The notes under the pieces are model-generated. The model saw nothing but the letters and a program-made list of their open reading frames with translations. It had not been told where the DNA came from and made no database searches. A stretch of 64,000 nucleotides of DNA from Rhodopirellula sp. GTDB taxonomy: Bacteria; Planctomycetota; Planctomycetia; Pirellulales; Pirellulaceae. The DNA is taken from the NCBI GenBank assembly GCA_002701385.1, contig NZVD01000057.1:115089-179088 (forward strand), in the 5' to 3' direction. Positions 55,840 to 64,000 of this stretch are shown in pieces (position 1 is the stretch's first letter; each line of letters starts with the position of its first letter). The position numbers and the translations under genes are program-made.

Positions 55840-57522
55840 ATGAAACGTCAACTTTGGGCTTTCGCATTATTGGGTCTTCTTGCCCAGATGGTTTCTCTGC
55901 CAGGCAGCGCCAATGCTCAGACTGAAGCCTCGGATTACGGAATTCAGGAAGTTGCCGAGATCAATCGGCTCATTCGCCAGGGCTGGTTGGATTATGAAAT
56001 CAGACCCTCTGTCGCAGCATCCGATGGCGAGTGGGTGCGACGTGTTTACCTGGACATCTTGGGACGCATCCCATCGGTCGAAGAGCTTCGTGAATTCACT
56101 CAAGAGCGTTCACCGGAAAAACGAAAAGCCCTCGTCACTAAGCTACTTTATGACGAAGAATACACGGAACAATACGCGAACAATTGGACAACCATTTGGA
56201 CAAACGTATTGATTGGCCGGAGCGGCGGAACCGAACGAAATAGTCTGACCAGCCGACCAGGTATGCAAAAGTACCTGCGAGACTCTCTGGCTCGCAACAA
56301 GTACTACAACGAAATGGTTTACGAACTGGTTACAGCGACTGGCTCAAACACACCGGGAACTGATCAATTCAATGGTGCTGTCAATTTCATGACGATGAAA
56401 CTTGAGGAAAAGGCGGCTCAGGCTACAGCCAAGACCTCACGTATCTTTTTGGGATTACAGGTTCAGTGCACGCAGTGTCATAACCACCCATTTAACGAAT
56501 GGAAGCAACAGAAATTCTGGGAGATGAATGCTTTCTTCCGTCAAACCAGAGCTTTACGTCGCTACGAACCTGGCACTCGCAATGTTTCGCACGTTGAATT
56601 AGTTAACGAATCCTTTCAGGGAGAAGGGTTAACAAAGGATCCTGACAAAGCTGATATCTATTACGAATTACGAAATGGTATCACTAAGGTTGCTTACCCA
56701 GTCTTTGTAGACGGTCAAACAATTGACCCCAGCGGTTATGTCGAGGACGTTATTCGTCGGGATGAACTCGGGAAGTTGATGATGGAATCCCGCTATCTCG
56801 ATAAGATGTTGGCCAATCGAATTTGGGCGCACTTTATGGGATATGGATTTACTAAGCCCATCGATGATATGGGACCACACAACCCTCCAACGCATCCAGA
56901 ATTACTTGACTATCTAGGCCAGCAGATTCGCAAGAAAAACTTCGACTTAAAGCAAATCATTTCCTGGGTTGCTCTTAGCGAACCGTACGCACTTTCAAGT
57001 CGCACTAATTCCTCCAACGAATCGCTGGATGATCCTCTGTTGGGTGAGTCTCCTAAGTTCAGCCGCTTTTACATGCGTCAAATGCGAGCTGAAGAACTTT
57101 ATGAATCATTGCTAACAGCAACGCGTGCTCACGAAGGTCGCGGAGACTATGAAGCTCAGGAAGAATTGAAATCACGTTGGCTCGGACAGTTTGTCGTTGC
57201 TTTTGGTAATGACGAAGGTGAAGAAACAACGAATTTTAATGGTACGATTCCTCAGGCCCTCATGATGTTCAACGGAGACCTGGTAAAGAAGGCGACCGAT
57301 AGTAATAAGGGCAGTTTCCTAAGTGAACTGGCTGAAAGTAATCTAAACAACACACAGAAAATAAATCACTTGTTCGAAGCTGCGTTTGCACGCAAACCCA
57401 GCACCAATGAAGTTAAAGTTGCCAATCAATTACTGATTGCCCGCAAAGGGGATCTAACTGCAGCATTGCAGGATATTTGGTGGGCTGTTCTTAACAGTAA
57501 CGAGTTTATATTAAACCACTAA
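55840..57522 (+). CDS. DUF1549/DUF1553 exported protein
   Basis: The 560-residue product has a signal peptide (LWAFALLGLLAQMVSLPGSANA) and the planctomycete DUF1549-DUF1553 architecture: 'RRVYLDILGRIPSVEELREF', 'QVQCTQCHNHPFNEWKQQ' and, in DUF1553, 'RIWAHFMGYGFTKPIDDMGP' and 'FARKPSTNEVKVANQLL'. The CxxCHNHP motif may bind haem or metal. The function is unknown. The start at 55840 is set by TAGGA nine bases upstream. It lies 54 bases before a DUF1501 gene, the usual pairing in this phylum, and closely resembles the protein encoded at 59534-61663. Confidence 0.93.
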   Translation: MKRQLWAFALLGLLAQMVSLPGSANAQTEASDYGIQEVAEINRLIRQGWLDYEIRPSVAASDGEWVRRVYLDILGRIPSVEELREFTQERSPEKRKALVTKLLYDEEYTEQYANNWTTIWTNVLIGRSGGTERNSLTSRPGMQKYLRDSLARNKYYNEMVYELVTATGSNTPGTDQFNGAVNFMTMKLEEKAAQATAKTSRIFLGLQVQCTQCHNHPFNEWKQQKFWEMNAFFRQTRALRRYEPGTRNVSHVELVNESFQGEGLTKDPDKADIYYELRNGITKVAYPVFVDGQTIDPSGYVEDVIRRDELGKLMMESRYLDKMLANRIWAHFMGYGFTKPIDDMGPHNPPTHPELLDYLGQQIRKKNFDLKQIISWVALSEPYALSSRTNSSNESLDDPLLGESPKFSRFYMRQMRAEELYESLLTATRAHEGRGDYEAQEELKSRWLGQFVVAFGNDEGEETTNFNGTIPQALMMFNGDLVKKATDSNKGSFLSELAESNLNNTQKINHLFEAAFARKPSTNEVKVANQLLIARKGDLTAALQDIWWAVLNSNEFILNH

Positions 57523-57576
57523 GCCTTGGTTGTTCTGATGGGAGAACATGGCTTTAAACATAGCGGAGATTAAACA

Positions 57577-58848
57577 ATGAGCAGATCATCAACACCTAAA
57601 GGAATGTCCCGTCGACACTTCATGTCGCACATGACTGGGGCTTCCGCCATGACCATGCCAGCCTTGGCCATGGGTAACACCTTGCTAAACAATGCCGAAG
57701 ACCTGAAGCGTCGACGTAAGTCAGCTATCCTTCTCTGGATGGGTGGCGGGCCTTCCACGATGGACATCTGGGACTTAAAACCCGGAGCTCCTACCGGCGG
57801 TCCATTCCGTCCGATTGCCACCTCAGGCGACCAGCAAATCAGTGAGCATATGCCATTGATGGCAAAGCAAATGCATAACATGTCCATCATCCGAAGTATG
57901 AGTACTCGGGAAGCAGACCACGGTCGCGGACGTTACTACATGCACACTGGTTATGTTCCAAACCCAAATATTGAACATCCAAGTTACGGAGCTGTACTGA
58001 GCCACCAACTTTCACACCAACGTCCTGAACTGGAAATTCCTCCGTTCGTAACAGTCGGTGGTGGAAGCGTTGGCCCAGGATTCTTGGGTATGGCCTGGGC
58101 TCCGTTCTCAGTCAACTCTAATGGGCAGGTTCGCAACCTGCAGATGGGTCTTGAAGACCAGCGTCTGTACCAGCGAATGTACGCTCTGGATCTCATCGAA
58201 TCCGGCTTCATCAATCAACGCCGTGGTTCTGCAGCATCTGACCATCAGAAGATTCTCAAGAAAACCTTGAATCTGATGACAAGTTCACAAATGGACGCTT
58301 TCAAAGTGGCTGGTGAACCAGAAGACGTGAAGGAACGCTATGGAAACACCAACTTCGGCCGCGGCTGTCTCATGGCACGTCGTCTGGTTGAACAAGGAGT
58401 TCCATTTATCGAAGTCGGTCTGGGCGGCTGGGATAATCACCAAAATATCCACGCGACACTTCGCGACACCAAACTTCCGGAACTGGACCAGGCCATGAGT
58501 GCCTTGGTCGAGGACTTGGAACAACGCGAATTGCTTCAGGACACCGCGATTATCTGGATGGGTGAGTTCAGCCGAACTCCTCGGATCAATGGTAACGCTG
58601 GTCGTGACCACTGGGCACGAAGCTGGAGTGTCGTTGTTGGTGGTGGTGGCCTCAACGGTGGCCTTGCCATTGGAGAAACAAATTCCGATGGGACACGGGT
58701 AGAAACAGAACCTTACACCTCTCAGGATGTAATGGCATCTGTTTGTAAAGGATTGGGGATTTCACTCCAAACAACCTTTACTAGCCAAAACGGCCGTCCT
58801 ATGAAGATTGCCAATAGCGGCAAAATCATCAAGGAATTGTTCAGCTAA
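57577..58848 (+). CDS. DUF1501 exported protein
   Basis: The 423-residue product has a Tat-like N-terminus (MSRRHFMSHMTGASAMTMPA) and DUF1501 motifs: 'ILLWMGGGPSTMDIWDLKPG', 'IRSMSTREADHGRGRYYMH', 'IEVGLGGWDNHQNIHATLRD', 'IIWMGEFSRTPRINGNAGRD' and 'HWARSWSVVVGGGGLNGGLA'. It pairs with the DUF1549/1553 gene upstream; the two products are thought to work together at or outside the membrane, with no known activity. It is a distant paralogue of the 32194-33606 protein. A strong terminator follows. Confidence 0.93.
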   Translation: MSRSSTPKGMSRRHFMSHMTGASAMTMPALAMGNTLLNNAEDLKRRRKSAILLWMGGGPSTMDIWDLKPGAPTGGPFRPIATSGDQQISEHMPLMAKQMHNMSIIRSMSTREADHGRGRYYMHTGYVPNPNIEHPSYGAVLSHQLSHQRPELEIPPFVTVGGGSVGPGFLGMAWAPFSVNSNGQVRNLQMGLEDQRLYQRMYALDLIESGFINQRRGSAASDHQKILKKTLNLMTSSQMDAFKVAGEPEDVKERYGNTNFGRGCLMARRLVEQGVPFIEVGLGGWDNHQNIHATLRDTKLPELDQAMSALVEDLEQRELLQDTAIIWMGEFSRTPRINGNAGRDHWARSWSVVVGGGGLNGGLAIGETNSDGTRVETEPYTSQDVMASVCKGLGISLQTTFTSQNGRPMKIANSGKIIKELFS

Positions 58849-58876
58849 GAGCAATGCCTTTTAGATCTGTTTTTTC

Positions 58877-58920
58877 AAGGGGCGAGTGCATCCCATAGCA
58901 CCGCCCCTTTTTTGTTTTTT
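58877..58920 (+). terminator. intrinsic terminator after the DUF1501 gene
   Basis: AAGGGGCG (58877-58884) plus GTGC pairs with GCAC plus CGCCCCTT (58898-58909), with one bulged A, followed by T-rich sequence. It separates the DUF1549/1501 pair from the sigma-factor unit. Confidence 0.82.
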
Positions 58921-58990
58921 TTTTTGTATTTCCGAGTACAACTCACGCAGTTCATACGCTCTCAATACAGGGTAAGTTACGCCAACAATC

Positions 58991-59530
58991 ATGAGCGACA
59001 GAATGCCAAACTCTGAGCCTCCTGAGCCTCTAAGTCCCGAAGAATTGATACAAAAGTATCAAAATGGGATTTGGCGTTACTTGCGTGTACTGGGTTGTGA
59101 AGCATCGCTGGCAGATGATATCACCCAGGAGACCTTTTTGAGAGTCATCCGAAAGGGTTTTGAGCAGTATAACGATGCTGCCACAGCCGGATACCTACGA
59201 AAGGTGGCCTACAACCTGTTTATCTCTGTCATGCGAAGAGAAGGCAGAAAGGTTGTTACTGACGATATTGAGCAATTAGATGCGAGTTGGAATAAGTGGG
59301 CTGGAGCAGATAATGGCGACGGCCTATTGGATATGCTTCGAGAGTGTTTGGAAGGGCTAACCGAACGAGCTCGAAGTGCCTTGGAGCTCCGATTTAAAGA
59401 AGAACATACACGTTCTGCAATTGCGAACCATTTGCAAATTACAGAACACGGTGCCAAGAACCTAATGCAACGGGCCAAGAAACAACTACGAGACTGTGTG
59501 GAAAACAAAAATCAGGCGGAATTCAGTTAA
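58991..59530 (+). CDS. ECF-type RNA polymerase sigma factor
   Basis: The 179-residue protein has sigma region 2 ('GCEASLADDITQETFLRVIR' and 'YLRKVAYNLFISVMRREGRK') and region 4 ('RARSALELRFKEEHTRSAIA' to 'EHGAKNLMQRAKKQLRDC'). Region 3 and 1.1 are missing, as in ECF factors. The next gene starts 3 bases after its stop and encodes a membrane protein with a possible anti-sigma N-terminus, so the two form a coupled unit. Confidence 0.93.
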   Translation: MSDRMPNSEPPEPLSPEELIQKYQNGIWRYLRVLGCEASLADDITQETFLRVIRKGFEQYNDAATAGYLRKVAYNLFISVMRREGRKVVTDDIEQLDASWNKWAGADNGDGLLDMLRECLEGLTERARSALELRFKEEHTRSAIANHLQITEHGAKNLMQRAKKQLRDCVENKNQAEFS

Positions 59531-59533
59531 CGT

Positions 59534-61663
59534 ATGACAAACACACACGAAGATTTTAATGATCCCCTTTTGGATGTAATGCTCGAAGAGCTATTAGGTG
59601 ATACTGCGCCTCCAGATCTTTCATCTGAAATCCTCGCCCAGCTCGGCCACCAAACAGTTGATTTAGCGAGTCAGATCAATATCAACGCTCAGCCCGCCCG
59701 GAGACGGTCCTCGTTCATTCCTTCGCTCTCGCTGGCCTTATCCGCCGCCGCATGCATCCTGGCGGTTGTCGCTATTGTGCTCAATGCCAAGTCCACTCAC
59801 TCACCTCAATCACACGAAGAAGTGGTGGCAGATTCTTCAAGGCCATCCGATGCAGACAACCTTACTCCCAATCAACTTGCCAACGACCAAAATCGTCAGG
59901 AACAACAGGATCAACCAGAACAACAGATGAGGCCAGACGGTTCAACGCCATTTGAGCAGCCAAAGCCAATCGCTATGTCGGATGATAACTCGGTAAATCC
60001 GGAATCCGTCACCGTGCCGGAATTGACGCCGGCGACCAACACATGGAAGCATCCGCTAGCATTCGTTTCCACATCTAAAATCACTCCTTTGAGTCAACCG
60101 GAAGTGCTCGCAGGTATTTCTCACGAGCTCAATAAACAATGGAATGAACAGGGAATTACCCCCTCCGAATTTGCAACTAATACGGAATGGGTTCGTCGAA
60201 TCTATTTACGACTACTTGGACGTGTCCCTACTTCGAGTGAACTGATGCCTTTCCTTGAACAGGATGTTACTGAGCAGACGCGTGAAGCCTTAGTCAATCG
60301 TTTGTTATTCTCGACTCAGTATTCGGAAGAGTACCTGCAATACTGGACTAATCTTTGGACGAACACATTAATTGGTCGCCACGGTGGAACTGGCAAGGAT
60401 AAAGCTCACCGTGAAGGTCTGGCGAAGTATCTGTACGATTCTCTGCAAATCAATAAGCCATACAATCAAATTGTCAGTGACCTGATTTCAGCGACTGGAA
60501 AGTCACACCCTGATGCAGAGGGTTTCAACGGAGCTGTCAATTTTTTGCTCGCTGCCACGAACGAAGACGATACTACCTTAGCGACTTCCCGAACAACGAG
60601 CCTCTTCCTAGGACAGAAACTTCAATGTGCCCAGTGCCATAACCATCCGTCTTCAGACATCGGGCAAAATCAGTTTTGGGAAATGGATGCCTACTTCAGT
60701 CAATTGGAGATCGTTGCACTAGGTAAGGAAAAAACCGCTGGATATGAATTGCTCAATACAGATTTTCGAGGAGTGGAAACTCCTAATGGCGACGCGGGGA
60801 ACTACTTTGAACAACCCAATGGGGTCGCTCGATTAGCTTTTCCTGCATTTTTAGGACACGCAGAAGCTTCGGCGAGTGGAGCCATAGAGAATTTCGACCG
60901 CCGTGGGAGACTGGCATCGTTGGTTAGTAATTCGCCACTCCTGGAGCGAACTTTGGTTAACCGGATGTGGAGTCATTTCTTTGGCTATGGTTTTACCACC
61001 GAAGTGGACGACATGGGACCACATGTCCAGATTACTCATCCTCAGCTACTGCAATCGTTGGCCAATCAGACCCGAGCGAATAAATACAACTTAAAACTCC
61101 TACTGAAGTGGATCGCACTATCCGATCCCTTCCTTCGATCCAGTGTCTATTCCAAGTCCAACGACATCGATAGCCCAGAACTTGGGGACCAGCCACTGTT
61201 TAGCCGCTATTATTCCCGACAGCTTGATCCCGAAGAAGTCTATCAATCGTTGTTAGTCCTAAGTGGAAAAACTCGGAAAGCGAACTCCTTTGGGCAACAG
61301 CAATTAGCTCAACGCAGCTGGCTGGGTCAATTCACTCGACAAATGGAAACCGATGAAGGTGAGGAAGCAAACACATTCAAGGGAGATATTCACCAATCAT
61401 TAGTATTGATGAACGGTGATTTAATGAAACAGGTTACTTCACTGGAAGAAGATACGGTACTCAAGAGAATTGTTGTAAGCCAGCAACCCACACAGGAAAA
61501 AGTCCGTCAATTATTCCTAGCTTCACTTGCTCGCTATCCCTCTGATGAAGAGCTAAACCAGATTAAACAATTGTCCGTAGAAGCTAAGGTAGCAGAGCAG
61601 CAATTTCTACAGGATATCTGGTGGGCTCTACTGAACAGCAGTGAATTCATTCTTGATCACTAA
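59534..61663 (+). CDS. membrane-anchored DUF1549/DUF1553 protein, possible anti-sigma partner
   Basis: A 709-residue protein. The first ~60 residues are acidic and cytoplasmic ('FNDPLLDVMLEELLGDTAPP' and 'LSSEILAQLGHQ'); a membrane helix follows at about 59-80 ('SLALSAAACILAVVAIVLNA'), a Gln/Asp/Pro-rich linker, and then DUF1549-DUF1553 as in the 55840-57522 protein ('RRIYLRLLGRVPTSSELMPF', 'QCAQCHNHPSSDIGQNQFW', 'RMWSHFFGYGFTTEVDDMG'). The fusion of a short cytoplasmic domain, one helix and an external domain directly behind an ECF sigma gene is the arrangement expected of a membrane anti-sigma factor whose outer domain senses something. Confidence 0.88.
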   Translation: MTNTHEDFNDPLLDVMLEELLGDTAPPDLSSEILAQLGHQTVDLASQININAQPARRRSSFIPSLSLALSAAACILAVVAIVLNAKSTHSPQSHEEVVADSSRPSDADNLTPNQLANDQNRQEQQDQPEQQMRPDGSTPFEQPKPIAMSDDNSVNPESVTVPELTPATNTWKHPLAFVSTSKITPLSQPEVLAGISHELNKQWNEQGITPSEFATNTEWVRRIYLRLLGRVPTSSELMPFLEQDVTEQTREALVNRLLFSTQYSEEYLQYWTNLWTNTLIGRHGGTGKDKAHREGLAKYLYDSLQINKPYNQIVSDLISATGKSHPDAEGFNGAVNFLLAATNEDDTTLATSRTTSLFLGQKLQCAQCHNHPSSDIGQNQFWEMDAYFSQLEIVALGKEKTAGYELLNTDFRGVETPNGDAGNYFEQPNGVARLAFPAFLGHAEASASGAIENFDRRGRLASLVSNSPLLERTLVNRMWSHFFGYGFTTEVDDMGPHVQITHPQLLQSLANQTRANKYNLKLLLKWIALSDPFLRSSVYSKSNDIDSPELGDQPLFSRYYSRQLDPEEVYQSLLVLSGKTRKANSFGQQQLAQRSWLGQFTRQMETDEGEEANTFKGDIHQSLVLMNGDLMKQVTSLEEDTVLKRIVVSQQPTQEKVRQLFLASLARYPSDEELNQIKQLSVEAKVAEQQFLQDIWWALLNSSEFILDH

Positions 61664-61872
61664 GGTCACTCATCGGCCACAGAGCATCGGAATCTCATTG
61701 GCGGCTCAAGTCAGTTTTCATGAGTAGGTATTCCTGAAACTAAACGTGCTTTAGAAAGCCTCGTTGACTCATTCAGTTAACCGCCCCATACTGTCGGTTT
61801 CGCGTTTTAAATGCCTCGGTCTATATCAGCCGTTGAATTCTAACGCAGTATGCCCATTCGTTGAGCAGAAGT

Positions 61873-63273
61873 ATGGACGCAGTGGCCAACATCGTTAATT
61901 CCAAAACGAATATGCGTCCAATGCTGCGCCTGGCTTTACCCGTGGTGATCGAGCAATTGATGATCATGATGGTCACCTGGACGGACCACTATCTCACTGC
62001 TCAGCATCTCGAGACTCCTCACTTAGCAGCCATAAACCTAATGGCCTATGTGCTATGGGTGCTTCCCTCCATCTTTGCCGCCATTGGCGTGGGTGCCACC
62101 GCTTTGGTGTCTCGGTTCTTCGGAGCAGGTGAATATAACAAAGCAAAGTATGTGACTAATCAGGCAATTACTCTCGCGTTAATACTGCTCACAGTCATTA
62201 CCACCGTAGCCTGGATGTACCCGCGTGAACTGATCGATATTATGCAGCTTCCACCGGCGGCTACCGACGCGGGGGCTCAGTATTTCAAGATCATCATTCC
62301 TGTATTCCCATTTGCCATCATGCACATGATTGGAAATGCCTGTTTACGGGGAGCCGGAGATATCATGAGCGGCTTTGTCACCATGCTGATCGTGAACATA
62401 ATCAATGTGCTTTGCAGCCTTTGTCTCGTCACGGGCTGGGGACCATTCCCTGAATTAGGTTGGGAAGGCATTGCGATTGGAACAGCGATTGGATACGCCG
62501 TAGGTGGTTCCATTATTATCGCCTATTTGATTCGCGGACGTTTTCATTTGAAGCTCCACTTATCAAAGATGAAGCCTGACTTCAAAATGATTTCCCGCAT
62601 TCTGAAGATTGGAATACCAGGCGGGATCGACATGCTAACCGTGGTCTCATTTCAAATGTGGTTTTTGGCAATTGTCAATTCGATGGGAGATGTCGCTGCC
62701 GCGGCTCATGGCACTGCCATACGTATCGAAGCGTTAGCCTACTTACCTGGTCATGCATTCTCTGTGGCTGCCACGACCATGGTCGGTCAATTTTTAGGAG
62801 CCGGGATGCCCGGTCGCGCCAGTCGCTCTACATGGCTCGCCTGCCTTTGGGGAGGGAGTGTCATGTCATTGGCAGGCTTGATTTTCTTCTTTTCCGCCGA
62901 CGCTATTACAGGCATATTTGCAGGAGAAAAAACTGCCGAAGCCGTCGGTATGGCCGCTCCATTGATACGTATTGTCTCAATCAGCATGCCTTCTCTGGCC
63001 ATCGTCATTGTCATGACTGGTGCTTTACGCGGAGCGGGGGATACCATCTTCCCGTTGCTGTTTTCCTTTGTCGGATTACTGTTTGTTAGAATTCCACTCG
63101 CCTATTACTTGTGCTGGGATCAAATATCTTTACCCTTCTCCGACATCGTTATAGAAGGCTATGGCATGGGAGTCCAAGGCGCTTGGTATGCAATGGTAGC
63201 GGATATTGTCTTAAGAAGCCTAATGGTACTGGGCCGGTTTCAACAGGGTGGCTGGAAGCACATTAAGGTATAG
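61873..63273 (+). CDS. MATE-family efflux transporter
   Basis: The 466-residue product has about twelve membrane helices in two repeated halves, with 'MLRLALPVVIEQLMIMMVTW' at the start, 'GVGATALVSRFFGAGEYNKA' and, in the second half, 'VAATTMVGQFLGAGMPGRAS'; 'MTGALRGAGDTIFPLLFSFV' is also typical. MATE proteins export drugs or metabolites in exchange for Na+ or H+. ATG at 61873 is preferred over a TTG at 61861. It is convergent with the kinase/receiver gene, 9 bases apart, with no terminator seen between them. Confidence 0.92.
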   Translation: MDAVANIVNSKTNMRPMLRLALPVVIEQLMIMMVTWTDHYLTAQHLETPHLAAINLMAYVLWVLPSIFAAIGVGATALVSRFFGAGEYNKAKYVTNQAITLALILLTVITTVAWMYPRELIDIMQLPPAATDAGAQYFKIIIPVFPFAIMHMIGNACLRGAGDIMSGFVTMLIVNIINVLCSLCLVTGWGPFPELGWEGIAIGTAIGYAVGGSIIIAYLIRGRFHLKLHLSKMKPDFKMISRILKIGIPGGIDMLTVVSFQMWFLAIVNSMGDVAAAAHGTAIRIEALAYLPGHAFSVAATTMVGQFLGAGMPGRASRSTWLACLWGGSVMSLAGLIFFFSADAITGIFAGEKTAEAVGMAAPLIRIVSISMPSLAIVIVMTGALRGAGDTIFPLLFSFVGLLFVRIPLAYYLCWDQISLPFSDIVIEGYGMGVQGAWYAMVADIVLRSLMVLGRFQQGGWKHIKV

Positions 63274-63282
63274 CAACGAAAT

Positions 63283-64000
63283 CTATTCAGCCTCTTCCAA
63301 AGCTTCTTTACGGCTAATTAGCTTGACTAAGGCTGCGCGCAGCTGTCTAACTTTAATCGGCATTTGAAGCAGTCCCTGTAAATTACCGAGTTTCGCTCGA
63401 CTCGCGAATGTCGACTGGTTCTTTTCGACAATAATCACGGCTGGTACTGATTCGGTGCGATAGTCCTCACGCATTTGGTTAAAAGCCGATAGAGCATTCT
63501 CCTCCAGCGCACCTGTACAAAAGATCGCACAATCAAACTGTCCCGGACTATCTTGTAGTCGTTGCAATCCACGCTCGGCATTCGACACAAGCAGGACTCG
63601 ATAGCCTCGTTTCCCTAGCTGAGCTCGTAGCAATTCCTGCATTTTCTGACGTGAATCAACTAACAGTACGGTCTTTCCTTCACCTTCCTGTTGAATCTCT
63701 CCTCGTTTGGCAGGGGTTGCCTGTTCTTCCTCTCCGTCCTTGTTAGTTAGCACTTCATTACGTTTAAGCAAGACACCTTCAGCCGCTTCGACTTTATCAA
63801 GGTCGGATTTTAAGAGTTCATAATTGGGATAGCGTTTGTCGGGATCAAATGCGATCGCTTTATTCACAATATTAATGACCGTGTGAGGCAGGCCAGTAAC
63901 ATATTTTCCGATCGGTGGAATGTCACGATAACGACCAATATTGAGCCTTTGGATTCGGTCTCTGGTTTCGACCAATGGAGGCTTACCAGCTAACAAATGA
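63283..64000 (-). CDS. Ser/Thr protein kinase (C-terminal part) fused to a degenerate receiver domain (5' partial)
   Basis: The frame is open to the window edge; the N-terminal kinase part lies beyond it. The first ~75 residues seen are the end of a Ser/Thr kinase C-lobe (LLAGKPP, then 'GLPHTVINIVNKAIAFDPDK' with RYPNYEELL-like sequence). After a charged linker, residues about 108-230 have the receiver fold ('KTVLLVDSRQKMQELLRAQL', 'GKRGYRVLLVSNAERGLQRL'), but the phosphoacceptor Asp is Cys (FDCAIFC), the acidic pair is DS and the usual Lys is Met (QMPIK). It is therefore unlikely to be phosphorylated in the normal way. Confidence 0.8.
   Translation of the reverse strand, partial: HLLAGKPPLVETRDRIQRLNIGRYRDIPPIGKYVTGLPHTVINIVNKAIAFDPDKRYPNYELLKSDLDKVEAAEGVLLKRNEVLTNKDGEEEQATPAKRGEIQQEGEGKTVLLVDSRQKMQELLRAQLGKRGYRVLLVSNAERGLQRLQDSPGQFDCAIFCTGALEENALSAFNQMREDYRTESVPAVIIVEKNQSTFASRAKLGNLQGLLQMPIKVRQLRAALVKLISRKEALEEAE

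Overview
The window reads as chromosomal DNA of a planctomycete (phylum Planctomycetota), probably free-living and aquatic. The main grounds are family content: two DUF1501 proteins, two DUF1549/DUF1553 proteins with a CxxCHNHP motif, very large propeller-HEAT-cytochrome c 'membrane-bound dehydrogenases' of the PVC type, a pentaheme cytochrome, many Tat or Sec exported enzymes, and a type II secretion/type IV pilus-like locus carrying very large prepilins. Base composition looks moderate and even throughout. I see no rRNA, tRNA, CRISPR array, prophage or transposase gene.

Layout. 1-1650: the 3' end of an exported-type alpha/beta hydrolase gene and a small membrane protein. 1989-15365, all minus strand: a T2SS/T4P-like assembly locus. 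In transcription order it encodes three prepilins (the first probably the major one), a GspL/PilM-N-like protein, a PilO/GspM-like protein, a PilT-type ATPase, a GspE/PilB ATPase, GspF/PilC, two PilP/GspC-like proteins (one a lipoprotein) and a secretin with a Gly/Met-rich insert. Terminators at 4831-4854 and 1941-1969 divide the distal part. 15790-23404: a PQQ-like propeller protein, an ankyrin lipoprotein, monomeric NADP-isocitrate dehydrogenase, an aldo/keto reductase, an esterase and a TIM-barrel isomerase-like protein. 23537-32180, plus strand: an apparent operon for exported catabolism (N-formylglutamate amidohydrolase-like, neutral-ceramidase-like, two paralogous propeller/HEAT/cytochrome proteins). 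32194-39277, minus strand, convergent with it: a second exported set (six-hairpin glycosidase-like, pentaheme cytochrome, soluble propeller, DUF1501). 39475-47052, minus strand: a DUF11 surface protein, M50 membrane protease, EamA transporter, FAD amine-oxidase/phytoene-desaturase-like protein and ribosomal protein S1.

47304-52501, plus strand: small cytoplasmic and envelope proteins, thioredoxin, and a compact fatty-acid module (FabZ-like, long acyl carrier protein, a second FabZ-like protein with a His-to-Tyr change, FabF). 52601-55093: a small lipoprotein and an MsbA-like ABC exporter. 55094-55839 is a long gap that opens with a full match to the sigma-54 promoter consensus. 55840-61663 is a surface-protein region: a DUF1549/1553 plus DUF1501 pair, then an ECF sigma factor followed 3 nt later by a membrane-anchored DUF1549/1553 protein whose N-terminus could act as an anti-sigma domain. 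The window ends with a MATE exporter and the C-terminal part of a Ser/Thr kinase fused to a degenerate receiver domain.

The least ordinary signals are the sigma-54 promoter with its possible structured RNA, the sigma/surface-protein fusion, the paired dehydratases around a long ACP, the pseudo-receiver kinase, the MshEN-like insertion in the GspL-like protein, and a perfect 22-bp inverted repeat at 39371-39429. All functions are assigned by reading motifs; no database search was possible.
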